The notes beneath the pieces were generated by a model. That model was not told where the DNA came from, ran no database searches, and worked only from the letters and a program-made list of their open reading frames with translations. DNA of 31,947 nucleotides from a virus. This document shows, piece by piece, positions 21,878-30,682 of this stretch (the first letter of the stretch is position 1; each line of letters starts with the position of its first letter). The stretch is taken from positions 1 to 31,947 of IMG/VR virus record IMGVR_UViG_3300013010_000040. One strand, 5' to 3'. Made by a program: the position numbers and the translations under genes.

Positions 21878-23730
21878 AGCAACTGCATAAGATAAACGGC
21901 AAGTCTGTTCAAGTTCCTAAGAATCATCAAGAGCTTTCAATTGAGATAAACTTCGACAATGACAGCACAGATAGGCAAGTCAGCATAGCGGCCTTTGAGT
22001 GGGTAGATAAAGAAGCTCAAGATTTGCTTGACTACTTTAATCTTGGCATGAGTGGAGGAGCTGGAGTCTTTGAAGGAGTTCCGCACAAGATCACACTTCA
22101 AGAAAATGGAAGCTCGCTTGATTTGTTTGATGGTTACATTGACCTATCAACCGCAAATTGGGGTAGAAATCAAGTCGTTGCTGATAGCACACCAGTCGCA
22201 AAAATTGATTGGCTTAATGATATAGCTGATAGCTTCACATTTGATTACTTGCGTGAAATTGATAAAATCAAAGATTCAGACTTCGTGTTTGTTCCTTATG
22301 TTGTGAGCAGTGTTCCAAATTACTCAGATGCAATGATCACTACTGTCACGATCGTTTTCTGCTCTAATGAAATAGTGAAAGTGTATAAGTCATTAGAACC
22401 AAAACTTGCTAATATTGCAACAGTTGTTGAAGCCCCAGGTGGAGCAATAGATTTGATTTTTGAAATTATTTACGCTGTTCTGCTTCTTGTTACAGTAGTG
22501 GATTTACTTCTTGATCTTATTGCGCTTATCATTCAAAGGATAAAGTACAAGCCAGCAATGTCAGTCAATAGATTGATTGAGATTGCTTGCGACTTTAAAG
22601 GGCTCACATACACGAGCGACTTTCTTTTTGAGTCTACTTGGTCAAAGCTGCATATTATTCCAGAGAGCTTTTCAAATCCAGAAGATGTTGAAGATAATAG
22701 AATCTTGGGCTTCTTTGCTCCAAATACAACGGAGCAAAACGGATATTTCCAAGGCACATTTGGAGACTTACTTCGAGCAATCAAAGATACGTTCAATGCT
22801 AAGGTTGTAATCAATGGAAAGCAGCTTTCTATTGACAAGAGAAATAAGAAGTTGACAACAGCGAGATTCAAGCTTCCTCAATACGATGTTGAGAATTGGA
22901 AGACGAACGCTGAAGAAGTTGTTTCAAGCTATTTGATTTCATTCTCATACGATTCAGTTGAGAAGCAAACGATAAACAACTGGACTGGGAATAATATGCA
23001 AGCGATTCTTGATTTGAAAGTTTCAACAGATCCTACTTTAAAGCTTCTCAAGAATCTCAACCAAGTTCAAAGTCCGTTTGCTCGAGCGATTAGAAAAGAA
23101 AAACTGACTACTCCTGAAAAGATTGCCGATGCTTTGCTTGATGTGTTAGGTGTTAATATCAGTATTCTTATTTCACTCGCTAATGGTGTTCTTGATATAG
23201 TTAACAAAGCGATAAAGACAATCAACAAAATCAAGAAAGCTCTTGCTGTAATAGGTATAAAAATCAAAGCAGATCTAGAGCCAGTTCCAAAGTTAATAGA
23301 TCCACAACTTGGAAATATTATCGACAATAGAACAGGAATGATGCTTCTTGATACAGATATGATTACTGTTCCAAAGTTGGTTCTTCTTGATGTGAACTCA
23401 AATTATAAGCTCAATAAAATATCCGCTTTGAACGATACTAAGTTGACCGCTCTTAATCTCTTCAACGAGTTTCACATTTCGAATACTTTTGCTCCTACTG
23501 CAAACTCAGCACAGCGATATGAGTTTGAATATGATCAAGTAGAGATGAATCTTACAGACGTTAAAAACGTTATTGAAGATAGAGCCGTCAAGCTACCTTC
23601 AGGTGAAATTGTTGAAGTTGTATCTTGTAATTGGAATCCTTTCACGAGATTAGCTACTTTTGTAGTACGCCAAAGAAAGCTTTTTACTAACAATTTAAAA
23701 CAGGTGATCCTTGAGCCAATTGGAAGATGA
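21874..23730 (+). CDS. Distal tail/baseplate hub protein with hydrophobic segments (putative)
   Basis: 618 residues. The N-terminus (VQVPKNHQELSIEINFDNDS) is beta-rich like distal tail proteins; about 196-226 is strongly hydrophobic (IFEIIYAVLLLVTVVDLLLD), and a second membrane-like or amphipathic part lies near 428-465. The C-terminal part is again beta-rich with KLPSGEIVEVVSCNWNPFTR. Position directly after the tape measure fits a Dit/Tal-like hub; hydrophobic segments may be inserted in the host envelope at DNA entry. The exact family is not recognised. Confidence 0.65.
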   Translation: MKQLHKINGKSVQVPKNHQELSIEINFDNDSTDRQVSIAAFEWVDKEAQDLLDYFNLGMSGGAGVFEGVPHKITLQENGSSLDLFDGYIDLSTANWGRNQVVADSTPVAKIDWLNDIADSFTFDYLREIDKIKDSDFVFVPYVVSSVPNYSDAMITTVTIVFCSNEIVKVYKSLEPKLANIATVVEAPGGAIDLIFEIIYAVLLLVTVVDLLLDLIALIIQRIKYKPAMSVNRLIEIACDFKGLTYTSDFLFESTWSKLHIIPESFSNPEDVEDNRILGFFAPNTTEQNGYFQGTFGDLLRAIKDTFNAKVVINGKQLSIDKRNKKLTTARFKLPQYDVENWKTNAEEVVSSYLISFSYDSVEKQTINNWTGNNMQAILDLKVSTDPTLKLLKNLNQVQSPFARAIRKEKLTTPEKIADALLDVLGVNISILISLANGVLDIVNKAIKTINKIKKALAVIGIKIKADLEPVPKLIDPQLGNIIDNRTGMMLLDTDMITVPKLVLLDVNSNYKLNKISALNDTKLTALNLFNEFHISNTFAPTANSAQRYEFEYDQVEMNLTDVKNVIEDRAVKLPSGEIVEVVSCNWNPFTRLATFVVRQRKLFTNNLKQVILEPIGR

Positions 23731-23938
23731 TATAAAAAAAATAAGAGAAGGTTTGCAGGGCTCTATGGAGTTTTTGAAAGCTGCTCCAAAAGTTCTTGAG
23801 AGCTTGACAAAAGACTTGAAGCCTAAAACAGATGAAGATCTTCAGCAGTATGCTAAAATTATGGAAGGAGAAATCGAAATCCATGAAAAAGTTAAAAAAT
23901 TAAGAGATAAATATGCCAGTCTGGTTAGAGAGTCTTGA
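23711..23938 (+). CDS. Small helical tail-region protein (75 aa)
   Basis: MSQLEDDIKKIREGLQGSME, almost wholly helical and charged, likely coiled coil. It starts at TTG (23711), preceded by AGGTGATCC, one of the few Shine-Dalgarno-like sequences here; it overlaps the previous gene by 20 bases and the next by 26. It may be a tail assembly chaperone or a linker in the baseplate. Start choice is uncertain because of the TTG. Confidence 0.68.
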   Translation: MSQLEDDIKKIREGLQGSMEFLKAAPKVLESLTKDLKPKTDEDLQQYAKIMEGEIEIHEKVKKLRDKYASLVRES

Positions 23939-26264
23939 GATAAACGAAGAGAACGTCAGTGGAAATATTGACTATCTCAAAGGGAATATGTTCCAGAAGA
24001 TCGAAGTCAACATTGAAATTCGTGTTGAAACTTGGGTTGAAATGAACACTACTGACGAAGTGTATTTCGGTGACCCTGGCATGACTACGACGGACTGGAT
24101 TACTGCAACTTGGCCTTTTGCTACTGACTTTAATGTTGGAGACTCTCTTGCGGTTGTAGGCTCCAGACATGGTAATAACGATTCAGCTCTCTATGTGATT
24201 ACAGAGAAGCCAAGTGATTATGAGATTCGAATCACTGGATTCGGAATGACTTCAACGCTTGAGAATAGTGGAAAGATTCACTTGGTTCAAGAGTCTAAAG
24301 GAATCATTTTAGACTACGGCCTTATTGAAAACGCAGAAGCTACCAACTTTAACTCAAAAGTTGACGGCTCTTTAATGCGTTACGAATATGGTGCAGACCC
24401 TATCGGTGCGACTCCTATCTTGATGAATCCGCTAGGTAAAAAAGATTGGCAGCTTGGAATCACAGGCTTGGATGACGTTCTAGTTTCGAACACAACTCTT
24501 GGTGATGATCGCATAAATTATCGCTATAAGTTCACGCTAAGTCAGACGTTTATTATTCATCCAATGTTCTTAGCTCCTCAGATTACTGATTTGCTTAATT
24601 CGCCACGTCTTGCGCCAAAGTATTTTAGGCTGATAAACGCTTTAAAGTACGTCTTTAGGATTCGAGCTTTAAGAACTCTTCAAGATCCGAATGTTTATCA
24701 AGAAGGTGTCTTCGATAAAAAGATTGGAAACACTGGATGGGCAGGTGAAGAGTACAACGGAGGTGATGCCGAATATGAAATCGACAATTTAGTTTATTCC
24801 AATAGTCTAGGGATCGTCAAGGATTCAGTTGTCACAGTCTCTTTCGATGTAGTAAACACTGCTGACAACACTAACGGAGACGCTGAATTTGTTTGTGTCA
24901 ATTTTATTATGTTGCCAGAAGACGCTTCACAGTATCAGAACAAAGATGAGTTCATGTCAAGCAATTTCTGCTTTGACAGAGCAAACCAGCAAGAAGGAGC
25001 GGCAGCAATTAACGGAATACAAAACGGAACTGGCTTTCAAGCTATTACAAACTTGACAGTAACTTCAGGCGCGAGCCTAGTTACAGTCCAATTTGATATG
25101 GACTTTGGAACATCTACTCAAGCTGTTATAGACGCTCTAAATGATAAGCGTTTCATGATTGCAGCTTATGCAGTAGGCAACGCTCTTTCAGCTGAATTGG
25201 CAAATTATACTTTAATGTTTGTCGATATTGATGAAATAAAGATTGATATTCCTGACACGATAATAACCTGCACTCCAGAGCTTTTCTTTCATGATCAGAA
25301 TGATTTCACGAGCCCAGTCACATCTCCAGAGTTTACGCCTGAAGATGAAATAGTTGGGTATTCCGCTATTCTTTTAGATCGCTCAAGCTTAGACGCTCAG
25401 ATAGATACTATGAGAGGTGAAGTGTATCTTGAAAAAACTGGTGAAGATGATGTGATTCTTGATCAGATTGAATTTGATTTAACTGGCGCACCTATTATTG
25501 GCGATGTACGCTTCATAAATGAAACTCCTGACACACCTTTCGCTGTTTTGTCTACTGAGATAAGGTCAAAATATAAAGCTGTTCGAGATACTTCAACGGA
25601 TTCAGGCTCTTCTTATGGCTACTATTTACAGCATCCGTTCTTGATTCGTTGGGAATATTGGGAACAGTTGTTTCTCACTACACTGCCAGGAGACTTTCTT
25701 GACATCACAGAACAGTTCAACGGCTACAATCAAAACTGGTATCGGCTCTCTCAGCTCTCTGGCTGGTCATTAAAATATAGGCTATCCACTGATGTGACAG
25801 TCCAGAACACAACAAAAACAATAAACAAAGCTGTCGACATTACTTTAAACGATTATCTCTCAAACACTGATTGGATAAACGAAACGATTGAATGTTATGA
25901 TGGGGCAACTCTTCTCGATGTTGGTGGAACTCCTTACATTAAGTCGAAATCAACTGGAATCGATACGACTATCAGAGCAGAGTTCGAACATCTCTCAGCA
26001 GCTCCAGCAGTCGGAGATCTTTGGGGCTTGATTAGAGTAATACCAAAAGAAGTAGGAACATACATCGCAAACGACTCCGCTTCGAGCGAATACAATAGAA
26101 GCTCTCTTTCTTTCTTATCAGGCACGGGTGGTAAGGTTACAATCTCAAATCCGAGCGGTAATGTCATCAGACTTGAATGCACTGTTCAAGCTTCAGAACT
26201 ACCAGACGGAGTTGAAGAGTTTACAATCTCAGCAAGACTCGGGCAAGATTCAAGTACGATTTAA
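23913..26264 (+). CDS. Large beta-rich tail protein (putative baseplate/fibre)
   Basis: 783 residues, mostly beta strands with many Thr, Asp and Asn, and no long coiled coil. It begins MPVWLESLEINEENVSGNID; later segments such as YGYYLQHPFLIRWEYWEQLF and a C-terminal part (GGKVTISNPSGNVIRLECTV) suggest several sandwich domains of the type found in baseplate or fibre proteins. It follows the tail hub and precedes another tail protein and lysis genes, so host contact is likely. Family not recognised. Confidence 0.68.
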   Translation: MPVWLESLEINEENVSGNIDYLKGNMFQKIEVNIEIRVETWVEMNTTDEVYFGDPGMTTTDWITATWPFATDFNVGDSLAVVGSRHGNNDSALYVITEKPSDYEIRITGFGMTSTLENSGKIHLVQESKGIILDYGLIENAEATNFNSKVDGSLMRYEYGADPIGATPILMNPLGKKDWQLGITGLDDVLVSNTTLGDDRINYRYKFTLSQTFIIHPMFLAPQITDLLNSPRLAPKYFRLINALKYVFRIRALRTLQDPNVYQEGVFDKKIGNTGWAGEEYNGGDAEYEIDNLVYSNSLGIVKDSVVTVSFDVVNTADNTNGDAEFVCVNFIMLPEDASQYQNKDEFMSSNFCFDRANQQEGAAAINGIQNGTGFQAITNLTVTSGASLVTVQFDMDFGTSTQAVIDALNDKRFMIAAYAVGNALSAELANYTLMFVDIDEIKIDIPDTIITCTPELFFHDQNDFTSPVTSPEFTPEDEIVGYSAILLDRSSLDAQIDTMRGEVYLEKTGEDDVILDQIEFDLTGAPIIGDVRFINETPDTPFAVLSTEIRSKYKAVRDTSTDSGSSYGYYLQHPFLIRWEYWEQLFLTTLPGDFLDITEQFNGYNQNWYRLSQLSGWSLKYRLSTDVTVQNTTKTINKAVDITLNDYLSNTDWINETIECYDGATLLDVGGTPYIKSKSTGIDTTIRAEFEHLSAAPAVGDLWGLIRVIPKEVGTYIANDSASSEYNRSSLSFLSGTGGKVTISNPSGNVIRLECTVQASELPDGVEEFTISARLGQDSSTI

Positions 26265-26269
26265 TTCTA

Positions 26270-26277
26270 TATTTTTG
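26270..26277 (+). promoter_or_regulatory. Late-type -7 box before tail protein gene
   Basis: TATTTTTG followed by CAAC and ATG at 26282, the same four-base distance and the same CAAC as at the portal gene. No clear -33 element. Confidence 0.45.
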
Positions 26278-26281
26278 CAAC

Positions 26282-27190
26282 ATGAGCAAGTGGGGAGAGA
26301 TTCAAAAGAAAAATGTCTTAGTTATAGACGGAATCAGGGAAATCATCACTCTCCCACTGAATGATAATCCTTTCGAAAGATGTTGCTACAATCTATGTGT
26401 CTTTGCTGATCCTTCAAATTCAGACAACTATCGAAACGATTGGACTAGCTTTTTAAAAATTATTCCCAAATCTTATAGCTCTGTAAATATGGAGCTTGAG
26501 AAATATGTCAATGGAGTTTGGACAATTCAAGCTTCTCTTGTAAATGATACTTACGGAACTTTCTATCCTTTAGGCTTTGAAACGAAAGGAAACAACAATC
26601 TCATCGGCTATCGAATTAACTGGGTTGAGGTGCTTTCAGCTTTCAGCACTGGAAAGTATAGAGTCAAATTTGACTTGACATCAACAGCGATTTATTCAGA
26701 TTCTTACTGCTTGGAATTTTTCTCTCAATTTGCTGTTGACAATAGTGTGAGAATCGAATGGCTTTGGGATTCTGTAATAGGAGATAGACATTCTCAAGAT
26801 ACTCGCGATTTTGCTGGCTTAGATTGGTGGAATCAAATTAGAATCTGCAACGGAATATTTGGCTACAAAAAAGGAGGCTTTGAAACAGAGTCAAGAAGAT
26901 ACGAGAACGGTTTTGAAGATTCAGTGTCAAAAACATACTCCGAAGATTACACAATGATTCTGAGAGGATTGCCAATTGAAGTGCATGATGTTATCATCTA
27001 CGACATTCTACAAGCAGACGAAATATTGATCACTGATTATAATTCGTGGAACAACTCTGGAAGCTATATCGATAAGTCTGTCGAAATCTCGGGAGCTTAC
27101 GAACCAAACTATCAAGGAACAAACACGAAGCCGTCAATTCAACTTACATTCAAAGACCGGTTCTCGAATCGTCGAAAATTATACTCATGA
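26282..27190 (+). CDS. Minor tail protein (putative host-contact protein)
   Basis: 302 residues, beta-rich with many Trp and Tyr (NNLIGYRINWVEVLSAFSTG, RIEWLWDSVIGDRHSQDTRD), features common in sugar-binding tail tips. No signal peptide. It lies between the large baseplate/fibre protein and the lysis genes, where receptor-binding proteins often are. The family is not recognised, so receptor binding is an inference from position. Confidence 0.65.
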   Translation: MSKWGEIQKKNVLVIDGIREIITLPLNDNPFERCCYNLCVFADPSNSDNYRNDWTSFLKIIPKSYSSVNMELEKYVNGVWTIQASLVNDTYGTFYPLGFETKGNNNLIGYRINWVEVLSAFSTGKYRVKFDLTSTAIYSDSYCLEFFSQFAVDNSVRIEWLWDSVIGDRHSQDTRDFAGLDWWNQIRICNGIFGYKKGGFETESRRYENGFEDSVSKTYSEDYTMILRGLPIEVHDVIIYDILQADEILITDYNSWNNSGSYIDKSVEISGAYEPNYQGTNTKPSIQLTFKDRFSNRRKLYS

Positions 27191-27540
27191 CACAAATAGA
27201 GGAGGCGGCTTTAGAAACAAAATGGCACGATAGAATCAACATCGTTCAAATCGTTGTCGGTTTGATGGTTGGCTTCGTCATGCTCGGATCATGGGTTGGC
27301 GCGGTTGAAGTTCGATTGCAAAGCGTGGAAGAGTATCGTGAAGGAATTGAGCCGACTAGAATTGAAGCTATTAAAATTCTCGGTATGCAAGAGCAAACCT
27401 TGACAAGATTATCAAACGACTTCAATGAGTTTCTTGTACGCTATGAGAACGACAGAAAGGAAGATGTTGTATACAAACTTCAAGAGCAAAAGAATATTCA
27501 GGAGTTCTACAAGATGTATGACCTAACGCTTAAGAAATGA
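27187..27540 (+). CDS. One-helix membrane protein with coiled coil (possible holin/antiholin)
   Basis: 117 residues. Residues 19-42 are a clear transmembrane helix (IVQIVVGLMVGFVMLGSWVG), followed by a charged helical region to the end. ATGA overlaps on both sides join it to the tail protein and the endolysin. One-helix proteins with a cytosolic or periplasmic coil in this place can act as holins, antiholins or tail-linked lysis regulators. Confidence 0.72.
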   Translation: MTQIEEAALETKWHDRINIVQIVVGLMVGFVMLGSWVGAVEVRLQSVEEYREGIEPTRIEAIKILGMQEQTLTRLSNDFNEFLVRYENDRKEDVVYKLQEQKNIQEFYKMYDLTLKK

Positions 27541-28028
27541 AAGTAGCTGAGAATTTTTGCCTTCAAGAGTTTGTATCAAAAGACACTTGGGCGAAGTGGG
27601 GTGAGAAATCAATCTGGTTTGTAGATCCGAAACTCTTCTCGTTAGCTCAGTTCTACAAGGAGTTTTTTACGATGCACTATCAAGCTGATGATGTATTCAT
27701 TGTGATCAACAACTGGCACGTTGGAGGAAGCTACATCGGTAGAGGTTACAGAGAGCCGCAGCAGTACAACGAAGGTCAGTTCAGTAAAAGACCAAACTCA
27801 GAGAGCCAACACAGATATGGAAGAGCTTTCGATTGTGACATCATTATCAAGAACGGAACTAGGTACGAAGCCGACTACATTGAGATTCAGAAAATCATTA
27901 ATGATTACAAAGATTTGTTCATGCAAAAAGGCTTGACAACGCTCGAAGATCCAGCTATTGCAAAGACTTGGCTTCACTCAGATGTTCGGAACACAGGGCT
28001 TGATCACATTAAAATAGTAAGACCATGA
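27537..28028 (+). CDS. Endolysin, peptidase M15 family
   Basis: 163 residues. The zinc peptidase motif is SQHRYGRAFD (H92 and D99) and the later WLHSD (H147), giving the usual two histidines and one aspartate of M15 D-Ala-D-Ala-type peptidases. The start FCLQEFVSKDTW is also seen in this family. It cuts the peptide cross-links of peptidoglycan. No signal peptide, so it needs a holin. It lies inside the lysis operon with ATGA overlaps. Confidence 0.9.
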   Translation: MKVAENFCLQEFVSKDTWAKWGEKSIWFVDPKLFSLAQFYKEFFTMHYQADDVFIVINNWHVGGSYIGRGYREPQQYNEGQFSKRPNSESQHRYGRAFDCDIIIKNGTRYEADYIEIQKIINDYKDLFMQKGLTTLEDPAIAKTWLHSDVRNTGLDHIKIVRP

Positions 28029-28381
28029 ACGAATTTATCGCTGCTGCTCTTCTAGGTGCTATACTTAGAGAGCTCTACTTTTTTAACAAGCACCAAGAGG
28101 ATTATCTCGAGAAGTCTTACTGGAAGGATCGCTTCGATGACATTCTCTTCGGAGTAGGTTCTGCTTTAGTCTTCGGCTTTTGGGGTGGAGACATCTTCAA
28201 ATTTCTTGCCGACTTAGGAATCTCAAAGGAATGGGAATGGCTTTTTATTCTCGGAGATTCTTGGCATCCAATCTGGGCTCTAGTGCTCGGATTAATGTCT
28301 TCAGCTCTTATTGGTTGGGTAATCGAAAGCGGCTTTGAATCCATTAGAAGCTACTTCTCGAACAAGCTCTCAAAAAAATGA
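28025..28381 (+). CDS. Holin (putative, two to three transmembrane segments)
   Basis: 118 residues with a hydrophobic N-terminus (FIAAALLGAILREL), a segment at about 42-62 (LFGVGSALVFGFWGGDIFKF) and another at about 83-103 (PIWALVLGLMSSALIGWVIE), and a basic end. Directly downstream of the endolysin and overlapping the spanin-like gene; this is the classic position of a holin, which opens the inner membrane at lysis time. Family not recognised by sequence. Confidence 0.72.
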   Translation: MNEFIAAALLGAILRELYFFNKHQEDYLEKSYWKDRFDDILFGVGSALVFGFWGGDIFKFLADLGISKEWEWLFILGDSWHPIWALVLGLMSSALIGWVIESGFESIRSYFSNKLSKK

Positions 28382-28716
28382 GCGATTTTAAGCTCATCTC
28401 AGCGATTCTTTTTATCATAGTTATAGTATTACTCGGAATCATATTTTTACCCTCTTACGGGCTGCGAGATAAGCTAGAGGAAGCGAAAATAGAATCTGCA
28501 ATAGGTGAGCAAAAGCTTTCTGAGACGATTGAGCGCATGAAAGAGCTTGAGAATGTCACTGATTCGCTGCTTTCAGTAGAGTTGAAAGTTGATACAGTGA
28601 TCATTAAAACTAAAGTCTACTATGAAAAGAAATATAATGACATCAAAAACGCTGAAGCTGACACTGCTCTCGCTGCTGCTCGTAGTTTGCTCGACGGCTT
28701 TGAAATCCCAGACTGA
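28378..28716 (+). CDS. Spanin inner-membrane subunit (Rz-like), putative
   Basis: 112 residues: an N-terminal transmembrane helix (LISAILFIIVIVLLGIIFLP) without cleavage site, followed by a long charged coiled coil (DKLEEAKIESAIGEQKLSET). This is the layout of i-spanins, which link the inner membrane to an outer membrane partner. The next gene is largely out of frame but starts inside it (28622), as Rz1 does within Rz. Gram-negative hosts such as Bacteroidota need this final step. Confidence 0.72.
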   Translation: MSDFKLISAILFIIVIVLLGIIFLPSYGLRDKLEEAKIESAIGEQKLSETIERMKELENVTDSLLSVELKVDTVIIKTKVYYEKKYNDIKNAEADTALAAARSLLDGFEIPD

Positions 28717-29035
28717 CGAACTCTCAAGCGAAGACGCAAAGAAGATCTGGTATCTATTTGAAAAGAACTCGGAGCTCGATTCGCTTCTCAAGCTTAGAGA
28801 TGAAAAGCTTTCTACAAAAGATGGAATCATTTTCATGCAAAAGCTCCAGCTTGAAGAGTGTAAGAATGGACTCACTCAAAATGAGAATATCAAAATCGCT
28901 CTTCGGAAGGAAATCCAAATCATTGAAAGCCAGGCTAAAAAGGAGACAAGAAAGAAAAAGCTCTATAAATTTTCTTCAATAGGCAGCAGCTCTGTAATAG
29001 CTATCGGTATTCTTTTCTTATATTTGTCACGCTGA
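28622..29035 (+). CDS. Spanin-like protein with signal sequence and C-terminal membrane helix
   Basis: 137 residues starting within the Rz-like gene. It has a signal-like N-terminus (LKLTLLSLLLVVCSTALKSQ) with a possible but imperfect lipobox cysteine, a charged helical centre (about 30-110) and a C-terminal transmembrane helix (SSVIAIGILFLYLSR). A lipid-linked N-terminus plus a C-terminal helix is the plan of a one-protein spanin; together with the upstream gene it may form a mixed system. An alternative start at 28637 gives five residues fewer. Confidence 0.72.
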   Translation: MKRNIMTSKTLKLTLLSLLLVVCSTALKSQTDELSSEDAKKIWYLFEKNSELDSLLKLRDEKLSTKDGIIFMQKLQLEECKNGLTQNENIKIALRKEIQIIESQAKKETRKKKLYKFSSIGSSSVIAIGILFLYLSR

Positions 29036-29070
29036 TTCTTCAATCCCGAAGAAACATCTTCGTTGTTTGG

Positions 29071-29102
29071 AAGGCCGAGCTTCATCTCTCGGCCTTTTTT
29101 TT
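29071..29102 (+). terminator. Intrinsic terminator after the lysis genes
   Basis: AAGGCCGAG (29071-29079) and CTCGGCCTT (29088-29096) form a perfect 9-bp stem with an 8-base loop and an eight-T run. It ends the late transcript before the early genes. Confidence 0.93.
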
Positions 29103-29109
29103 GCGTCAA

Positions 29110-29141
29110 TAGTTTTACTTTAAAATTTTCTACTACATTTG
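29110..29141 (+). promoter_or_regulatory. Promoter with half palindrome before dnaA-like gene
   Basis: TACATTTG at 29134-29141 is a -7 box, preceded by TAAAATTTTCTACTA (29121-29135), the right half of the early palindrome. The left half and the TTG are not conserved, so this promoter may escape the factor that binds the full palindrome. Leader CAAACAAACAACAAAAG leads to the ATG at 29161. Confidence 0.6.
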
Positions 29142-29160
29142 TCCAAACAAACAACAAAAG

Positions 29161-29667
29161 ATGAACGAAACAAGAAAAAAATTCCGTGATAGATACGCTT
29201 TTTCAAAGCTTGAATCTATTTTAAACGATGTCTGTATGATCATGGGCGAAGCAAAAGAAAACGTGATCAGCAAAAGAAGAGATGGAGATTTTGTTCTCGC
29301 TAGACATTTATATCACTACATCGCAGCGAAAAACACTCCTTTCACGCTCACTCAGATCGGCAAGGTTTCAGGCGGTAGAGATCACGCGACTGTTTTGAAC
29401 TCAAAAAAGAGAATACTTGAATTGATTGAGCCAGTAGGCCCAAACAATAAGATTCCAAATCAAAATATTTTTGACATCGTCAAAGAGCTTGACAAATTTT
29501 CAAATCCTGAAGCTGTAAACTTCGAGCAAGAAGATAGCGAAGTTGAAGAAGTTGAAAAGCTATGTCGAGAAGTCCTTTCAACCTTTGATTCAATTTCAGA
29601 ACATCTTGAAGAGTTGAGAGAGAAATTCAAAATCAAATCAAAATTATACACAAGTAAATTTAGATAA
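29161..29667 (+). CDS. DnaA domain IV-like DNA-binding protein
   Basis: 168 residues. Residues 15-80 look like the DNA-binding domain of DnaA: a helical start (NDVCMIMGEAKENVISKRRD), then LTQIGKVSGGRDHATVLNSK, matching the DnaA signature with GGRDH at 71-75. The ATPase domain is missing; the remaining part is acidic and helical (EEDSEVEEVEKLC type composition). It could bind DnaA-box-like sites, start phage replication or block host initiation. It leads the early operon at the right end of the window. Confidence 0.85.
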   Translation: MNETRKKFRDRYAFSKLESILNDVCMIMGEAKENVISKRRDGDFVLARHLYHYIAAKNTPFTLTQIGKVSGGRDHATVLNSKKRILELIEPVGPNNKIPNQNIFDIVKELDKFSNPEAVNFEQEDSEVEEVEKLCREVLSTFDSISEHLEELREKFKIKSKLYTSKFR

Positions 29668-29882
29668 TGTCAGTAAAAATTGAAGAGTGGACTACTATCC
29701 AGGACTACCACGAGAAAAAAAGTACTGGAAATCTTGTTTACTTTCGAAGAGTAATCGGAGAAGCAATCAAGAACCAAGAGCCTATCATGGTAGAAGTAAA
29801 CGGAATACAAGAAGCTGTATTCATAGTCGGTCAAGCTTTAGTTCGCAAGAACGGAGGCACAATTCTTTTGAGAGATGTCTGA
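29667..29882 (+). CDS. Hypothetical small protein (71 aa)
   Basis: MSVKIEEWTTIQDYHEKKST, then AIKNQEPIMVEVNGIQEAVF and LVRKNGGTILLRDV: beta strands with helices. Overlaps with the DnaA-like gene (TAATG) and the annealing protein gene (8 bases) suggest a role in replication or recombination. Family not recognised. Confidence 0.8.
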   Translation: MSVKIEEWTTIQDYHEKKSTGNLVYFRRVIGEAIKNQEPIMVEVNGIQEAVFIVGQALVRKNGGTILLRDV

Positions 29883-30420
29883 AAAACTACCAGCGAAGAA
29901 GGAATCAGCGATCAAAGTAATTGCATCCGAACTTGAGTTGAAAGGCAAGATTGAAACTTTCAATCAACTGCTATCGAAAGAGCCTCGACCGGCTTGGGTG
30001 AGAACTCATCCATTCCAGAAGAAACTGAAGTACATTCCGATTGAGATCATCGAAGAGATGCTTCGTAAGATCTTCCAGCAGTTTGATATTGAAGTCAAGC
30101 AAGTGCAGCCGCTTTTCAATTCTGTTCAAGTGACAGTTCGAGTCAACTACTTGCATCCAATTACAAATCAATGGAGATATGTCGATGGAGTTGGAGCCGT
30201 CAACGTGCAGACTGACAAAGGAGCTTCTGCTGCTGACTTAGGAGCTATCAAAGCGAACGCTATTCAGTTAGCTGTTCCAGCCGCGAAATCGTATGCAATC
30301 AAAGACGCTGTCGAAAATCTAGGAACTATCTTTGGTGCGAACTTAAATCGTAGAGATGTTCCTGAAATCAATTCACCTTGGGTTGATCATTCTACTGCTA
30401 TGGATAAAACTAAAAACTAA
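29875..30420 (+). CDS. Rad52-like single-strand annealing protein
   Basis: 181 residues. The centre, WVRTHPFQKKLKYIPIEIIE then VRVNYLHPITNQWRYVDGVG, and the helix AADLGAIKANAIQLAVPAAK followed by DAVENLGTIFGANLNRRD, fit the Rad52/22-like (Sak) annealing proteins of phages. Such rings bind single-stranded DNA made by a 5'-3' exonuclease and anneal it to complementary DNA. A RecE-like exonuclease gene lies less than 1 kb downstream, completing the pair. Confidence 0.82.
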   Translation: MSEKLPAKKESAIKVIASELELKGKIETFNQLLSKEPRPAWVRTHPFQKKLKYIPIEIIEEMLRKIFQQFDIEVKQVQPLFNSVQVTVRVNYLHPITNQWRYVDGVGAVNVQTDKGASAADLGAIKANAIQLAVPAAKSYAIKDAVENLGTIFGANLNRRDVPEINSPWVDHSTAMDKTKN

Positions 30421-30424
30421 AATC

Positions 30425-30682
30425 ATGGAAAATATTACACACGAAATCTGGTTACATCATCATAAAAGGGAAATTATCTTCAGTTGGATTTGTAAGATGC
30501 CATTCAGATTCAATGTAGGAGACAAAATTGATCTACCAGCAATCGAGATATTAAGCAAAACAAAAAACAAAGAAGATGATTTGGAACAACTGCATCAAGA
30601 TTTTTTTGATTGTTTGTTCGTTGTTGATGAAATCACTATTGGATCTAATTATTGTATTTCTTGTTACTTAAAGCCAGAATAA
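30425..30682 (+). CDS. Hypothetical small protein (85 aa)
   Basis: MENITHEIWLHHHKREIIFS with later CKMPFRFNVGDKIDLPAIEI and three cysteines near the C-terminus. The ATG four bases after the previous stop is chosen; a longer frame begins inside the annealing gene. Unknown function. TAATG overlap with the next gene. Confidence 0.76.
   Translation: MENITHEIWLHHHKREIIFSWICKMPFRFNVGDKIDLPAIEILSKTKNKEDDLEQLHQDFFDCLFVVDEITIGSNYCISCYLKPE

Noticed and set aside
29019-29026. TATATTTG promoter-like box at the end of the spanin gene
   Set aside because: It lies inside the coding sequence, lacks a TTG at normal distance and is followed by a terminator within 80 bases.
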